Notes: a model not told the origin generated them from the letters alone. Positions 37,294-46,645 are shown, counted from the stretch's first letter. The stretch: 64,000 nt of DNA from Luteimonas sp. FCS-9 (GCF_001014645.1 NZ_LASZ01000002.1:186001-250000), one strand, 5' to 3'. Translations and numbers: made by a program.

Positions 37294-38361
37294 ATGTTCC
37301 GCCTCGCCGCCCTGCTGCTCGCCTGCCTGCTGGTCGCAGGGTTCTCCTCGTGGCCGGGCCTGTCGGCCTCGCTCGCCGCGCACCTGGTCGCGCCCGACGG
37401 CGCGTCCCCGCTGCTGCCGCAGGCGCGCATCGATGCGGCATACGCGCGGCTGCCGCATCGCAGCGGTCGCGTGACCACCAGTGCGGGCGTGCCGGTGTTC
37501 TGGCGTGCGCTCGATCCAGGCGACTACCGGATGGACTACGCCTGGACGCGCGCGCCCGGCGATGCCGACGGCCTGGATTTCCGCCTGGACTTCCAGCCGC
37601 CGGTCGCGACCGGAGCCCCGCCACGCGGCACCGTGGTGCTGCTGCACGGCTGGATGATGGACGGCGGCTCGCTGCTGCCGTGGTCGCTGGCGCTGGCGCA
37701 GGCCGGCTACCGCACGATCGCGCTCGACCTGCGCAACCACGGCCGCTCGGGCGCCGCGCCGTCGGGCTACGGCACGCGCGAGGCCGCCGACGTCGTCGAT
37801 GCGGTGGCGGCGCTGCGCGCGCGCGGCGAGGTCGTCGGCCCGCTGCATCTGTTCGGCGTGTCCTACGGCGCGGCGACGGCGCTGTTCGCAGCGACCGATC
37901 CGCGCCTGGACGCGCAGCGCATCGTCGCCCTCGAATCGTTCGACAACGCCGGCGGCGCGATCCGCGCGATGGTGCCGCACATGCTGGCCGAGGACGCCGG
38001 CGACTGGCAGGCGAAGCTCACGCGCCGATGGCTGCGCTGGCGGATCGACGCGGCGACGCTGGACGCGGCGATCGCGCAGGCCGGGGCAGCGCTCGACCTG
38101 CCGCTGGACGGCGTCGACGTCGGCGCGGCGCTCGCGCATGCGCCCGCCTGCGTGCTGCTGGTCCACGGCGGTGCGGACCGCCACGTGCCGGTCGCGCACG
38201 GCCGTGCGCTGGCCGCCGCCGCGCCGCGGGCGCGCTATCTCGAATTGGCCGGCGAGGACCACCTCAGCCTGCCGATGCGGCTCGACCGGCTGGCGCCGAC
38301 CGTCGTCGACTGGTTCGACGCGCCGACCTGCCCGGACACCGCCCTCGCCGCACGCCCGTAG
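37294..38361 (+). CDS. Exported or membrane-anchored alpha/beta hydrolase
   Basis: 355 residues. An N-terminal hydrophobic segment (1-18) acts as signal or anchor. The alpha/beta hydrolase fold shows VVLLHGWMMDGG (oxyanion), the nucleophile elbow FGVSYGAAT, an acid in LVHGGADRHVP and His in GEDHLS. Start ATG 37294 is chosen for the signal; an ATG at 37213 is possible. The TAG stop is part of a GTAG-type repeat. Substrate unknown. Confidence 0.85.
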   Translation: MFRLAALLLACLLVAGFSSWPGLSASLAAHLVAPDGASPLLPQARIDAAYARLPHRSGRVTTSAGVPVFWRALDPGDYRMDYAWTRAPGDADGLDFRLDFQPPVATGAPPRGTVVLLHGWMMDGGSLLPWSLALAQAGYRTIALDLRNHGRSGAAPSGYGTREAADVVDAVAALRARGEVVGPLHLFGVSYGAATALFAATDPRLDAQRIVALESFDNAGGAIRAMVPHMLAEDAGDWQAKLTRRWLRWRIDAATLDAAIAQAGAALDLPLDGVDVGAALAHAPACVLLVHGGADRHVPVAHGRALAAAAPRARYLELAGEDHLSLPMRLDRLAPTVVDWFDAPTCPDTALAARP

Positions 38362-38423
38362 GCGCGCGCCCGCGCGCAAACGGCGTTCCCGGGAAAGCGT
38401 CATCGCGCGCGAGCGCGCCGACA
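38358..38423. repeat. Degenerate GTAG-headed REP pair
   Basis: GTAGGCGCGCGCC...CATCGCGCGCGAGCGCGCC has the same layout as 32761-32825, with a decayed right end. The GTAG head supplies the TAG stop of the hydrolase gene (38359-38361). Confidence 0.6.
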
Positions 38424-38435
38424 GGGCCCGCGAGA

Positions 38436-39347
38436 TCAGGCCTGCTGCGCGACGATGCGCCGGCGCGCCTGCAGGTAGCCGTCGACCGCGAAGATCACCA
38501 GCCCGGCCCAGATGAAGCCGAAGCCCGCGGCCCGGTCTGCGCCGAACGCCTCGCCGAAGAAGAACACGCCCAGCAGCAGCTGCAGCGTCGGGCCGATGTA
38601 CTGCAGCAGGCCGACCACCGTCAGCGGCACGCGCCGCACGGCGTAGGCGAAGCAGATCAGCGGGATCGCGGTCAGCGCGCCGCCCATCACCAGCAGCACG
38701 TCGGTGATGCCGCCCCAGCGCAGTGAGAAGAACCCGCCGCCGCCGCGCAGTTCGAACCAGGCCAGCGCCAGCAGCGCGGGACCGAACACGAACAGGTTCT
38801 CCACGCCGAGGCCCTTGACCGCCTCGACCGCGGCGAACTTGCGTATCAGGCCGTACAGCGCGAACGAGCCGGCCAGGCACAGCGCGATCCACGGAAAGCT
38901 GCCGTAGTTGAAGGTCAGCCACGCCACGCCGCAGGCGGCCAGCGCGACCGCGATCCATTGCGGCGGCGACAGCCGCTCGCGCAGGAACAGCACGCCGATC
39001 ACGACGTTGAGCAGCGGGTTGATGAAGTAGCCCAGGCTGGCCTCGACGACGTGCCCGCTGTTGACCGCCCAGACGTACAGGCTCCAGTTGCCGGCGATCA
39101 GCACGCCCGACAGCGCCAGCATGCCGGCCAGCCGCGGCTGGGCGATCGTCTCGCGCAGCCAGCCGCGTCCGTGGCGCAGCGTCAGCCACGCGGCGACGAG
39201 AATCGCGCACCAGATCGCGCGGTGCAGCACGATCTGCAGCGACGGCACCTCGCGCAGCAGGTGCCAGTACAGCGGCATCAGGCCCCAGATGACGAACGCG
39301 GCGACCGCGATCCAGGTGCCACGGCGGCTCTGCGCGGCGTCGTTCAT
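38436..39347 (-). CDS. rarD: RarD-type permease (EamA/DMT superfamily)
   Basis: 303 residues with ten membrane helices. RarD features are RRGTWIAVAAFVIWGLMPLYW, GNWSLYVWAVNSGHVVEASLGYFINPL and LLQYIGPTLQLLLGVFFF. RarD was named for chloramphenicol sensitivity; its true substrate is unknown. AAGGAG precedes ATG 39347. The gene overlaps the EamA permease by 4 bp and so follows it in one operon. Confidence 0.9.
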   Translation of the reverse strand: MNDAAQSRRGTWIAVAAFVIWGLMPLYWHLLREVPSLQIVLHRAIWCAILVAAWLTLRHGRGWLRETIAQPRLAGMLALSGVLIAGNWSLYVWAVNSGHVVEASLGYFINPLLNVVIGVLFLRERLSPPQWIAVALAACGVAWLTFNYGSFPWIALCLAGSFALYGLIRKFAAVEAVKGLGVENLFVFGPALLALAWFELRGGGGFFSLRWGGITDVLLVMGGALTAIPLICFAYAVRRVPLTVVGLLQYIGPTLQLLLGVFFFGEAFGADRAAGFGFIWAGLVIFAVDGYLQARRRIVAQQA

Positions 39348-40267
39348 GCGTCGTCTCCTTGGACGGGGGGCGGGCCGGGCTTGCGCGCACGGCCCAGCGT
39401 GATCGCCACGACGGCGGCCAGGATCACCGCCATCGCACCGAGGTCGTGTCCGGTGAAGCGCTCCGAGGCCAGCCAGGCGCCGAGCACCACCGCGATCGCG
39501 GGATTGACGTAGGCGTAGCTGCTGGCCAGCGTGGGGCGGACGTTGTGCAGCAGCCACACGTAGGCGGTGAAGCCGACGATCGACCCGAACGAGGCCAGGT
39601 AGGCGAGTGCGAGATGACCCTTGGGCGTCGGGGGGACGTCCAGCCGTTCGCCAAGCACGAGGCCGGCGGCGAGGATCAGCACGCCGCCGGCGAGCATCTG
39701 CGCGGCGGCAGCCATGAACGGCGACGGCAGGTCGCGTCCGCGGCTCCAGACCGAGCCGAACGCCCAGGCCAGCGGCGCGACCAGCAGGGCGACGAGGCCG
39801 GTCGGGGTCGAGGTCAGCGAGCTGCCGGCATTGAGCCACAGCACGCCGACGAACCCGATCGCCAGGCCCGCCCATTCGACGGGACCGGGGCGGTCGCCGC
39901 GGATGACGGCGAACAGCGCGACCCAGATCGGCACCGAGGCCACGGCCACGGCGGCCATGCCCGAGGACACGCTCTGCTCGGCGATGCAGACCATGCCGTT
40001 GCCCAGGCCCAGCAGCAGCACGCCCATCGCGACCAGGGCCTTCCACTGGGCGCGCGTCGGGGCGGGGACGCCGCGCAGGCGGAGCACGGCGTACATCAGG
40101 CCACCGGCGGCGATGAAGCGCGAACCGGCCATCAGCAGCGGCGGATAGCCGCCCTCGAGGGCGAAGCGGATCGCGAGGTAGGTCGAGCCCCAGACCAGAT
40201 AGACCGCCGTCAACGCCAGGGCGATGGCCAACACCGACGCGGGACGCGGACCGGACGCGACGCTCAT
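39344..40267 (-). CDS. EamA/DMT-superfamily permease, YedA-like
   Basis: 307 residues, ten membrane helices in two EamA repeats; VYLVWGSTYLAIRFALEGGYPP and MAGSRFIAAGG are YedA-like. Probably a metabolite exporter. First gene of a two-permease operon. Upstream (40268 on) is the repeat-rich interval before prc. Confidence 0.9.
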   Translation of the reverse strand: MSVASGPRPASVLAIALALTAVYLVWGSTYLAIRFALEGGYPPLLMAGSRFIAAGGLMYAVLRLRGVPAPTRAQWKALVAMGVLLLGLGNGMVCIAEQSVSSGMAAVAVASVPIWVALFAVIRGDRPGPVEWAGLAIGFVGVLWLNAGSSLTSTPTGLVALLVAPLAWAFGSVWSRGRDLPSPFMAAAAQMLAGGVLILAAGLVLGERLDVPPTPKGHLALAYLASFGSIVGFTAYVWLLHNVRPTLASSYAYVNPAIAVVLGAWLASERFTGHDLGAMAVILAAVVAITLGRARKPGPPPVQGDDA

Positions 40268-40410
40268 GGCAGTTCCGAAGGAAGGGGGAGCCCCGCATCG
40301 GCGGGGCCGGAGATTCTACGCCCGCGGCCCGTTGCATGGCTGGAATGGTGGCGTTGCATCGCGGGCGTCTACGTCCTGCCCGGCTTACCTGCCCGGCATA
40401 GCAGTTCTGC

Positions 40411-40740
40411 GTGTGCGCCTGCCAAGTACCGCGGTCTGGCGCGTGCGCCTGCCGGGTACCGCGCCCAGTCGCGGCACGATATCCGCTTGGTGGTCACGGC
40501 ACCCGGCAGACGCTGGACATGGATGCGATGGCGGGTCGGAAAGCAGGATCCAAGGGGCAGGCACGACTTGGTGTGCGGCAGTCTGGCGTGGGCGCCTGCC
40601 GGGTACCGCGCCCAGTCGCGGCAAGATATCCGCTTGGTGGTCACGGCACCCGGCAGGCGCTGGATACGGATGCGACGGCGGGCCGAAAAGCAGGATCCAG
40701 GGGCGGCGCGACTTGGTCGCTGGCAGTCTGGCGCGCAGCC
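40411..40740. repeat. Tandem repeat, about 147-bp unit, two copies plus flanking fragments
   Basis: Unit 1 starts at 40434 and unit 2 at 40581 (both GTCTGGCG), with a third start at 40726 that breaks off. The units are about 90% alike by eye. Each can fold into a hairpin: in unit 2, GCGCCTGCCGGGT (40592-40604) pairs with ACCCGGCAGGCGC (40648-40660). A 30-bp partial (40406-40433) precedes unit 1. The 665-bp interval 40268-40932 has no convincing gene; very long open frames across it are by-products of GC content. Confidence 0.8.
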
Positions 40741-40755
40741 GTCGGCGCGCGTATC

Positions 40756-40779
40756 ACCTCCCCCGCGTGCGGGGGAGGT
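40756..40779. repeat. Hairpin ACCTCCCCC-GCGTGC-GGGGGAGGT
   Basis: 9-bp stem closely related to the 22-bp palindrome at 33561-33582; probably a short intergenic repeat family. Confidence 0.6.
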
Positions 40780-40872
40780 CGGTGCCACCGGCGCCGGGTG
40801 GGGGCAGCGCCGAACGCAGCGGACGACATCGCGACCACGCGGGCGGACACAGCGGGCGCGCCGGCATCTGGA

Positions 40873-40908
40873 GAAAACAAAAAGCCGCCGCGACGGATCG
40901 CGGCGGCT
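40873..40908 (-). terminator. Rho-independent terminator of prc
   Basis: On the minus strand AGCCGCCGCGA-TCCG-TCGCGGCGGCT is followed by TTTTGTTTTC. It sits 25 bp after the prc stop. Confidence 0.9.
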
Positions 40909-40932
40909 TCGGGAGACGACAGCCGAAGAGAC

Positions 40933-43122
40933 TCAGCGCGCCCAGCGCCCCGGAGCGGTCGATTCGGGCAGCACGGTCGCCGAGAGCTTGCGGTCGTTGT
41001 TGAGCAGGCGCACGGCGTCGGCCAGGATCGCCGCCGACTCGCGCAGCAGCGGATCCGGGCGCTCCTCGGCCGCCTTTTCCAGACGGGTCTGCTGCGCGAT
41101 CGCGCGCTCGCTTGCCTGCAGGCCGTCGTCGTCGGAATCCTCGGCCAGCGGGTCGAGCTCCAGGCCCAGCGCCTTGCGCTCCTCCTGGCGCTGCGTGCGC
41201 TTGGCGGCCTGGCGGTCGCGCTCTGTGCGGCGCTCGGCCTCGTTGAGCGAAACCCACTTCTTCTCGCGTTCGGCGCGGAACTCGGCGATGTCCTCGGCCC
41301 ACCACTGGAACTCCTTGTCGGTGGCGACGCGAGATTCGTGCAGTTGCTCGAGCTGCGGCAGCAGTTCTCCGAAGTTGCCGTACTGGGTGTGCGGCACGGC
41401 GGCGATGCGCGACCAGGGCAGCGCGTTGTCGTAGGTGCTTTCGCCGAATTCGGTCGCATCGACCGTCACCGGGAAATGGATGTCCGGCTCGACACCCTTG
41501 TTCTGCGTGCTGCTGCCGCCGGGGAGGAAGAACTGCGCGATCGTCAGCTTGACCTGGCCGTAGCGCTTGGCCTCGTTGGCCGGCCAGCGGTCGAGGTCGA
41601 CGAGGTTCTGCACGGTGCCCTTGCCGAACGTGGTCTCGCCGATGACCAGGCCGCGCCCGTAATCCTGGATCGCGCCGGCGACGATCTCCGACGCCGAGGC
41701 CGAGCCGCGGTTGATCAGCACCGCCATCGGGCCGTCCCAGGCGACGCCGGGGTCGCGGTCGGCCTGCACGCCGACGCGGCCGCCGGACTCGCGCACCTGC
41801 ACGACCGGGCCCTGGTCGATGAACAGCCCGGTCAGTTCGACCGCCTCGTTCAGCGAGCCGCCGCCGTTGTTGCGCAGGTCCAGCACCACGCCGTCGACCT
41901 TCTCCTGCTTGAACTGCTCCAGCAGGCGCGCGACGTCGCGCGTCGCCGAGGCGTATTCGCCGTTGCGGCTGCGACGGCCCTCGAAGTCCTGGTAGAACGC
42001 CGGCAGCTTGATCACGCCGATGCGCTTGTCGACGCCGCCCTCGGTGGCCGGCAGCGTCAGCGTCTCGGCCTTCGCCGCCTGCTCCTCGAGCCGCACGCGC
42101 GCGCGGGTGAGCGTGATGCGCACCGGGTCGCTGTCGAGCGTGGCCTCGGCGGGGATCACGTCCAGGCGCACCTGGGTGTCCTTGGGCCCCTTGATCTTCT
42201 CGACGACATCGTCGATGCGCCAGCCGATCACGTCCTCCATCGGGCCATTGGTGCCCTGCCCGACGCCGACGATGCGGTCGCCGGGCTTGAAACGGTTGCT
42301 CAGCGCGGCCGGACCGCCGGCGATGACCTCGCGGATCACCACCACGTCGTCCTGCTTCTGCAGCTGCGCGCCGATGCCCTCGAGCGACAGCGACATGCTC
42401 TGGTTGAACAGACGCGCCGCGCGCGGGTTGAAGTAGTCGGTGTGCGGGTCGATGACGCCGGTGTAGGCGTTGAGGAAGCTGCTGAAGGCGTCCTCGTCGT
42501 TGTAGGCCGCGACCGTGTTCGCCTGGTTGAGGTAGCGGCGGTCGAGCGTCTTGCGGATCTCGTCGGGCGCCTTGCCGGCCAGCTTCAGGCGCAGCCAGTC
42601 GTTGCGCACCGACTGCCGCCACAGCGTGTCGAGCTCGGCGCCGTCGGCCGCCCACGCGGCGTCCTTGCGGTCGTATTCCCAGCGGTCGTTGCCGCCGAAG
42701 TCGAAGATGTCCTGCGAGAGCAGGTTGCGGGCCTGCGCGGTGCGCTCGGCGACGCGGGTCTTGAACAGCGCGAAGATCTCCAGCGCCGGTGCGACGTCGC
42801 CGTCGCGCACCGCTGCGCCCATCTTCGGGCGCAGCGCCTCGAAGCGGGCGATGTCCTGCTGGGTGAAGAACACCTTGCCCGGGTCGAGGTTGTCGAAGTA
42901 GCGGTCGAAGATCTCGCTCGACATGCCGGCATCGAGCGGACGCGGCCGATAGGCGTAGCGGCTGTCGGACAGCAACCCGTAGACGAGCTTCGAGGCCGCG
43001 ACCTGGTCGACGTTGGGTGCCGCCGGGACGTCGGCGATGGCGTCGGGCCTGGCCATCAACGCCAGCGGCACGGCCAGCGCCAGGGCGATCAGGGAGCCGG
43101 AAACGACACGGGAAGCTTTCAT
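40933..43122 (-). CDS. prc: Tail-specific (carboxy-terminal processing) protease
   Basis: 729 residues. Signal peptide (1-31), N-terminal helical domain, PDZ domain (about 235-325), S41 protease core with RNNGGGSLNEAVELTGLFI, catalytic Ser476 in GSASASEI and Lys501 in FGKGTVQ, and a C-terminal Glu/Arg-rich domain as in E. coli Prc. It degrades C-terminally marked periplasmic proteins and processes cell-wall enzymes such as PBP3 and MepS in E. coli. ATG 43122 gives the signal peptide. Confidence 0.95.
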   Translation of the reverse strand: MKASRVVSGSLIALALAVPLALMARPDAIADVPAAPNVDQVAASKLVYGLLSDSRYAYRPRPLDAGMSSEIFDRYFDNLDPGKVFFTQQDIARFEALRPKMGAAVRDGDVAPALEIFALFKTRVAERTAQARNLLSQDIFDFGGNDRWEYDRKDAAWAADGAELDTLWRQSVRNDWLRLKLAGKAPDEIRKTLDRRYLNQANTVAAYNDEDAFSSFLNAYTGVIDPHTDYFNPRAARLFNQSMSLSLEGIGAQLQKQDDVVVIREVIAGGPAALSNRFKPGDRIVGVGQGTNGPMEDVIGWRIDDVVEKIKGPKDTQVRLDVIPAEATLDSDPVRITLTRARVRLEEQAAKAETLTLPATEGGVDKRIGVIKLPAFYQDFEGRRSRNGEYASATRDVARLLEQFKQEKVDGVVLDLRNNGGGSLNEAVELTGLFIDQGPVVQVRESGGRVGVQADRDPGVAWDGPMAVLINRGSASASEIVAGAIQDYGRGLVIGETTFGKGTVQNLVDLDRWPANEAKRYGQVKLTIAQFFLPGGSSTQNKGVEPDIHFPVTVDATEFGESTYDNALPWSRIAAVPHTQYGNFGELLPQLEQLHESRVATDKEFQWWAEDIAEFRAEREKKWVSLNEAERRTERDRQAAKRTQRQEERKALGLELDPLAEDSDDDGLQASERAIAQQTRLEKAAEERPDPLLRESAAILADAVRLLNNDRKLSATVLPESTAPGRWAR

Positions 43123-43321
43123 TCGGTGTCCTGCGCTGCGGAGTCGGGAATCATGGACAGGCGGTCGAGCCTGTCGCGTGAATGGACGTGTCGACAGTGC
43201 CGAAAGTTGCACGTCCGATGCAAGCCGGACGCGCGATCCGTTGCGTTCCGGACACGAACGTCCCGCCGGCGGGCCGGCATTCACCTGCTCGTCAGGCTCG
43301 GCCCCGCGGACCGGGCACCGT

Positions 43322-44326
43322 TCAGGCCGCGACGCCGGCTTCCATCGCCTGGCGGTCGGCGTGGTAGGACGAGCGCACCAGCGGTCCCGAGGCGACATGG
43401 CTGAAGCCCAGCGCCATGCCGTAGTCCTCGAGCGCCTTGAACTCGTCGGGGGTCCAGTAGCGCAGCACGGGATGATGGTGCGCCGAGGGCTGCAGGTACT
43501 GGCCGATGGTGACCATGTCGACATCGTGCGCGCGCAGGTCGCGCAGCGTGCCCTGCACCTGCTCCATCGTCTCGCCCAGCCCGAGCATGATGCCGGATTT
43601 GGTCGACACGTCAGGATGCTGGGCCTTGAACTTCTGCAGCAGCGTCAGCGACCACTGGTAGTCGGCGCCCGGCCGGACGTTGCGGTACAGGTCCGGCACG
43701 GTTTCGACGTTGTGGTTGAACACATCCGGCGGATGCGTGCGCAGGATCTCCAGCGCGCGTTCCATGCGGCCCTTGCCGCGGAAGTCCGGGGTGAGGATCT
43801 CGATGCGGATGTGCGGCGACTGCGCGCGGACCTCGCGGATGCAGTCCACGAAGTGCTGGGCGCCGCCGTCGCGCAGGTCGTCGCGGTCGACCGAGGTGAT
43901 GACCACGTACTTCAGGCCCATGTCGGCGATCGTGTTCGCCAGGTTCAGCGGCTCGGACGCGTCGGGCGGCTTGGGCCGGCCGTGGGCGACGTCGCAGAAC
44001 GAGCAGCGACGGGTGCAGACCTCGCCCAGGATCATGAACGTCGCGGTGCCGTGGCCGAAGCACTCGTGGATGTTCGGGCAGCTGGCCTCCTCGCACACCG
44101 TGACCAGGCGGTTCTCGCGCAGCTTCGACTTGAGCGCGGCGACCGCGCCGTTGGACGGGATGCGCACGCGGATCCACGAGGGCTTGCGCAGCACCGGCGC
44201 CTGCGCGAACTGCACCGGTGAGCGGGCGATCTTGTCGCCGGCGACCTGCTTGACGCCGGTCTGCAGCGATGCCGGCGGCGCGGACACCACCTGCAGCGGG
44301 ATCGATTTGTCGGCGGTTCGGGTCAT
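43322..44326 (-). CDS. lipA: Lipoyl synthase
   Basis: 334 residues. LipA inserts two sulfurs into protein-bound octanoyl groups. The auxiliary cluster cysteines are Cys78, Cys83 and Cys89 ([13 protein letters not shown]); the radical-SAM cysteines are Cys104, Cys108 and Cys111 (CTRRCSFC). Other blocks are [26 protein letters not shown] and GIMLGLGE. Last gene of the operon DUF493-BLUF-lipB-lipA, 82 bp after lipB. Confidence 0.97.
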   Translation of the reverse strand: MTRTADKSIPLQVVSAPPASLQTGVKQVAGDKIARSPVQFAQAPVLRKPSWIRVRIPSNGAVAALKSKLRENRLVTVCEEASCPNIHECFGHGTATFMILGEVCTRRCSFCDVAHGRPKPPDASEPLNLANTIADMGLKYVVITSVDRDDLRDGGAQHFVDCIREVRAQSPHIRIEILTPDFRGKGRMERALEILRTHPPDVFNHNVETVPDLYRNVRPGADYQWSLTLLQKFKAQHPDVSTKSGIMLGLGETMEQVQGTLRDLRAHDVDMVTIGQYLQPSAHHHPVLRYWTPDEFKALEDYGMALGFSHVASGPLVRSSYHADRQAMEAGVAA

Positions 44327-44408
44327 GGCGGGGGCATTGCGCGGCTCGGACGGTCCATTGTAGGCCCCCGCCCCCGCAGTGTCTGCGGCGGCCGGGGGAC
44401 GCTGCGTG

Positions 44409-45089
44409 TCACCGGGCCGCGGCCGCGTCGGGCAGCCCGGTCGCCGGCGCCTGCGACAGCGTCAGCCCGAACTGCCGCGCCAGCTGCGAAAGCAGCGTCG
44501 GTGCCACCGCGTCCACCGAGGCCGGCCCGCCCAGGTCGGCCAGCGAGACCACCTGCAGCCCCTGGTAGCCGCAGGGATTGATCCGCCGGAACGGCTCGAG
44601 GTCCATCGCGACGTTGAACGCGAGGCCGTGGAACGTGCGGCCCCGGCGCACGCGGATGCCGAGCGCGGCGATCTTGGCTTCGGCGACGTAGACGCCGGGC
44701 GCGCCTTCGCGGCGCACGGCCTCGATGTTCCAGTCGGCCAGCGTGTCGATGATCGCCTGCTCGATCCGGCAGACGTAGTCGCGCACGCCGATCCTCAGCC
44801 GCGGCAGGTCGAGCAGCGGATAGACGACGAGCTGGCCGGGCCCGTGGTAGGTCACCTGCCCGCCGCGGTCGACCTGCACGACCGGGATGTCGCCCGGGGC
44901 GAGCACGTGCTCGGGCTTGCCGGCCTGGCCGAGCGTGAACACCGGGTCGTGCTCGACGACCCACAGTTCGTCCGGGGTCGCCGCGTCCCGGCCGTCGGTG
45001 AAGCGCTGCATCGCGCGCCAGACCGGCTCGTAGGGCAGGCGCCCGAGACGGCGCACGCAGGCGGACGGCGGCGGCGCGCCGGCGTTCAA
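44409..45089 (-). CDS. lipB: Octanoyl-[ACP]:protein N-octanoyltransferase
   Basis: LipB moves octanoate from acyl carrier protein to the lipoyl domains that LipA then sulfurates. The 226-residue protein has [21 protein letters not shown], Lys139 in [13 protein letters not shown] and catalytic Cys173 in NPCGYQG. The likely start is TTG at 45089, which overlaps the TGA of the BLUF gene (TTGA) and gives the usual family length; no ATG precedes the conserved core. Coupling to the BLUF gene is therefore translational. Confidence 0.94.
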   Translation of the reverse strand: MNAGAPPPSACVRRLGRLPYEPVWRAMQRFTDGRDAATPDELWVVEHDPVFTLGQAGKPEHVLAPGDIPVVQVDRGGQVTYHGPGQLVVYPLLDLPRLRIGVRDYVCRIEQAIIDTLADWNIEAVRREGAPGVYVAEAKIAALGIRVRRGRTFHGLAFNVAMDLEPFRRINPCGYQGLQVVSLADLGGPASVDAVAPTLLSQLARQFGLTLSQAPATGLPDAAAAR

Positions 45090-45553
45090 CGCCAGCCTCC
45101 CGCCGCGGCCGGGACGAGGCCGCCGGGCGGCACCGGTTCGCCGTGCAGGAATGCGCGCAGCGTGCGTGCGACCGGGTCGTCGCCCGCCCGTTCGAGCAGG
45201 ACCAGCGCCCGGCGGTCGGTGTCGAGCCCGGCGAACGTCGCCGTCTCGCCCTCGCCCAGCGGCGCCTCGGCCCAGGCCATGCGCCAGCCTGGCAGCAGCG
45301 GCTCGGCGCGCTCCCCGCGGACGAGCAGCCGGACCTCGCAATGCCGGGGATCGGCGGCGATCCGCGAGAACAGCGCGTCCACCACCTCGGCCGGGCCCTC
45401 CAGCAGCTGCATGAACAGGCCATCGCGCAGCGCCAGCATGCCGCCGACGCCGCGCCGCGCGTTGTCCTCGCGCGACTGCAGCAGCAACCGGATCATGTCG
45501 GACGCGGTGAACTCGTACAGCTGCCCGCTGCGATAGAGCAGTTGGCGATTCAC
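45086..45553 (-). CDS. BLUF-domain blue-light sensor protein
   Basis: 155 residues from a GTG start at 45553. Residues 1-95 form a BLUF domain: [11 protein letters not shown] (Tyr7), [14 protein letters not shown] (Asn31), [17 protein letters not shown] (Gln49) and PGWRMAW (Trp90, Met92). The Tyr, Asn and Gln that form the flavin photoswitch are kept, so FAD-based blue-light sensing is likely. The C-terminal 60 residues match no known output domain, so it is a short BLUF protein acting through a partner. It lies between DUF493 and lipB and overlaps lipB by 4 bp. Confidence 0.87.
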   Translation of the reverse strand: MNRQLLYRSGQLYEFTASDMIRLLLQSREDNARRGVGGMLALRDGLFMQLLEGPAEVVDALFSRIAADPRHCEVRLLVRGERAEPLLPGWRMAWAEAPLGEGETATFAGLDTDRRALVLLERAGDDPVARTLRAFLHGEPVPPGGLVPAAAGGWR

Positions 45554-45587
45554 GCCCGGCGCGCCTCGGGCAGACGGTCCCTGCAGG

Positions 45588-45866
45588 TCACAGCGTCCAC
45601 TTGACCTCGGGGTGCGCGCGCAGCGCCGCGTGCGCGGCGTCATACTGCGCGCGGGTCTCGGCCCGGATGCTCAGGCGCACGGACACATAGCGTCCGGCGC
45701 TCGATGCGCGCGTGGTCACGGTCTCGTGCAGCACGGCGATGCCGGCCTCGCCGAGCAGCCGCGGGATCTCGGTGTCGAGACCGGCGTCGGCCGCGCCCAT
45801 CGCGGTGAGCTCGAACACGCCGGGAAACTGGAAGCCGTGCTCGGGATTGTCGGATTTGATCTCCAT
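45588..45866 (-). CDS. DUF493 (YbeD-like) family protein
   Basis: 92 residues starting MEIKSDNPEHGFQFPGVFELTAMG and ending HPEVKWTL, the standard DUF493 pattern with an ACT-like ferredoxin fold. YbeD-type genes commonly sit next to lipB and dacA; a regulatory role in lipoate metabolism is suspected but unproven. Its upstream side (45867-46759) is gene-free. Confidence 0.9.
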   Translation of the reverse strand: MEIKSDNPEHGFQFPGVFELTAMGAADAGLDTEIPRLLGEAGIAVLHETVTTRASSAGRYVSVRLSIRAETRAQYDAAHAALRAHPEVKWTL

Positions 45867-46040
45867 CGGTGGATTATCGGGGCTGCCGCCGCTGAACCCA
45901 AGCGATGGCGGCGGGCGACCGCGCGCCCGACCGTGCCCTGTCTCCATTCGCGCCCGGTCGGCCACCGAGGCAGGGCGCCTCCTCCCGAGCGCGAGGTCGG
46001 AAGGTTCGACGGATAGCCGAGGTTCGACTTCGCCGCAGTG

Positions 46041-46393
46041 GGTAGATGTACAAAAAGGGCCTGCGCCGAAGTCAGAGGCATCTGGCTTCTGATCGCTCGA
46101 TCGCGGCGTTCTTCTCCGGAGCGCGCGTCGCGCCGGCCGGGGACTGCTCCCCGGCTCGGTCAGCCCGCTCCGCGTCCCGCCCGGCGAAGCACGCCGGGCG
46201 TTCGTGCGGGCTGCGCGGCATGCCGCGCAAACAGCCCACACTCACCCATGGCTGACTCGCCGCCGCGGGCCATCCTTGACCCGCTATCGCAATCCCCACC
46301 CAGCACGACGCACTGAGACCGAAGGCGCGCGATTTCTTTCAGCGGGCGACTCCGCACCTACCGAAGTCGGGTTGCAAGCGTCCGTAGCAGCGG
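46041..46393 (-). repeat. Dispersed structured repeat, copy B (inverted relative to copy A)
   Basis: Read on the minus strand this matches 8193-8531 nearly end to end. Hairpins sit at 46179-46199 (GCCCGGCG-AAGCA-CGCCGGGC on the plus strand) and 46205-46240 around the palindrome GCGCGGCATGCCGCGC. One substitution in the outer stem leaves a G-U wobble only if the minus strand (copy A sense) is the RNA. Small open frames here differ between copies and look non-coding. Confidence 0.8.
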
Positions 46394-46419
46394 ACTGACG
46401 GCCGGTGGCCGCGTCAAGC

Positions 46420-46645
46420 GCGCCATGGGTAGAGCCCGCTTTGCCTGCGCGGCATGCCGCGCGAACGGGCGAACGCACGGCGCGCTGCGCCGGGCCGGAC
46501 CGATCCGTGCAGCGGAGCGGGCGCGCGCCCGAGTCAAGGCAGGGTGAGCCTGGATGGCGTGCGCGGCACTGCCGCGCATCCACGCGAACGCCACGCGTGC
46601 TTCGCGTGGCCGGACCGCGAAGCGGCCTTGACCGAGGGGGAGAGG
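46420..46645 (+). repeat. Dispersed structured repeat, two diverged short copies (C1, C2)
   Basis: C1 (about 46430-46535) and C2 (about 46549-46640) keep the same series as copies A and B: outer stem, GCGCGGCnnnGCCGCGC core, second hairpin with a TGCTT or similar loop, then GGCCGGACCGnnnAGCGG. In C2 the outer stem is TGGAT/ATCCA and the second hairpin is GCCACGCG-TGCTT-CGCGTGGC (46590-46610), differing from copy A by paired changes. The interval 45867-46759 (893 bp) holds copies B and C and the dacC terminator; I see no gene in it. Confidence 0.7.

Noticed and set aside
40434..40730. Possible CRISPR-like array
   Set aside because: Only two long units (147 and 145 bp) that are similar throughout, with no short repeats and unique spacers and no cas genes.
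46072..46299. Small open frames inside repeat copies B and A (peptides with RHAAQPARTPGVLRRAG-like sequence)
   Set aside because: The frames arise from hairpin sequence; they change reading frame and ends between copies and have no start signals, so structure rather than protein is conserved.
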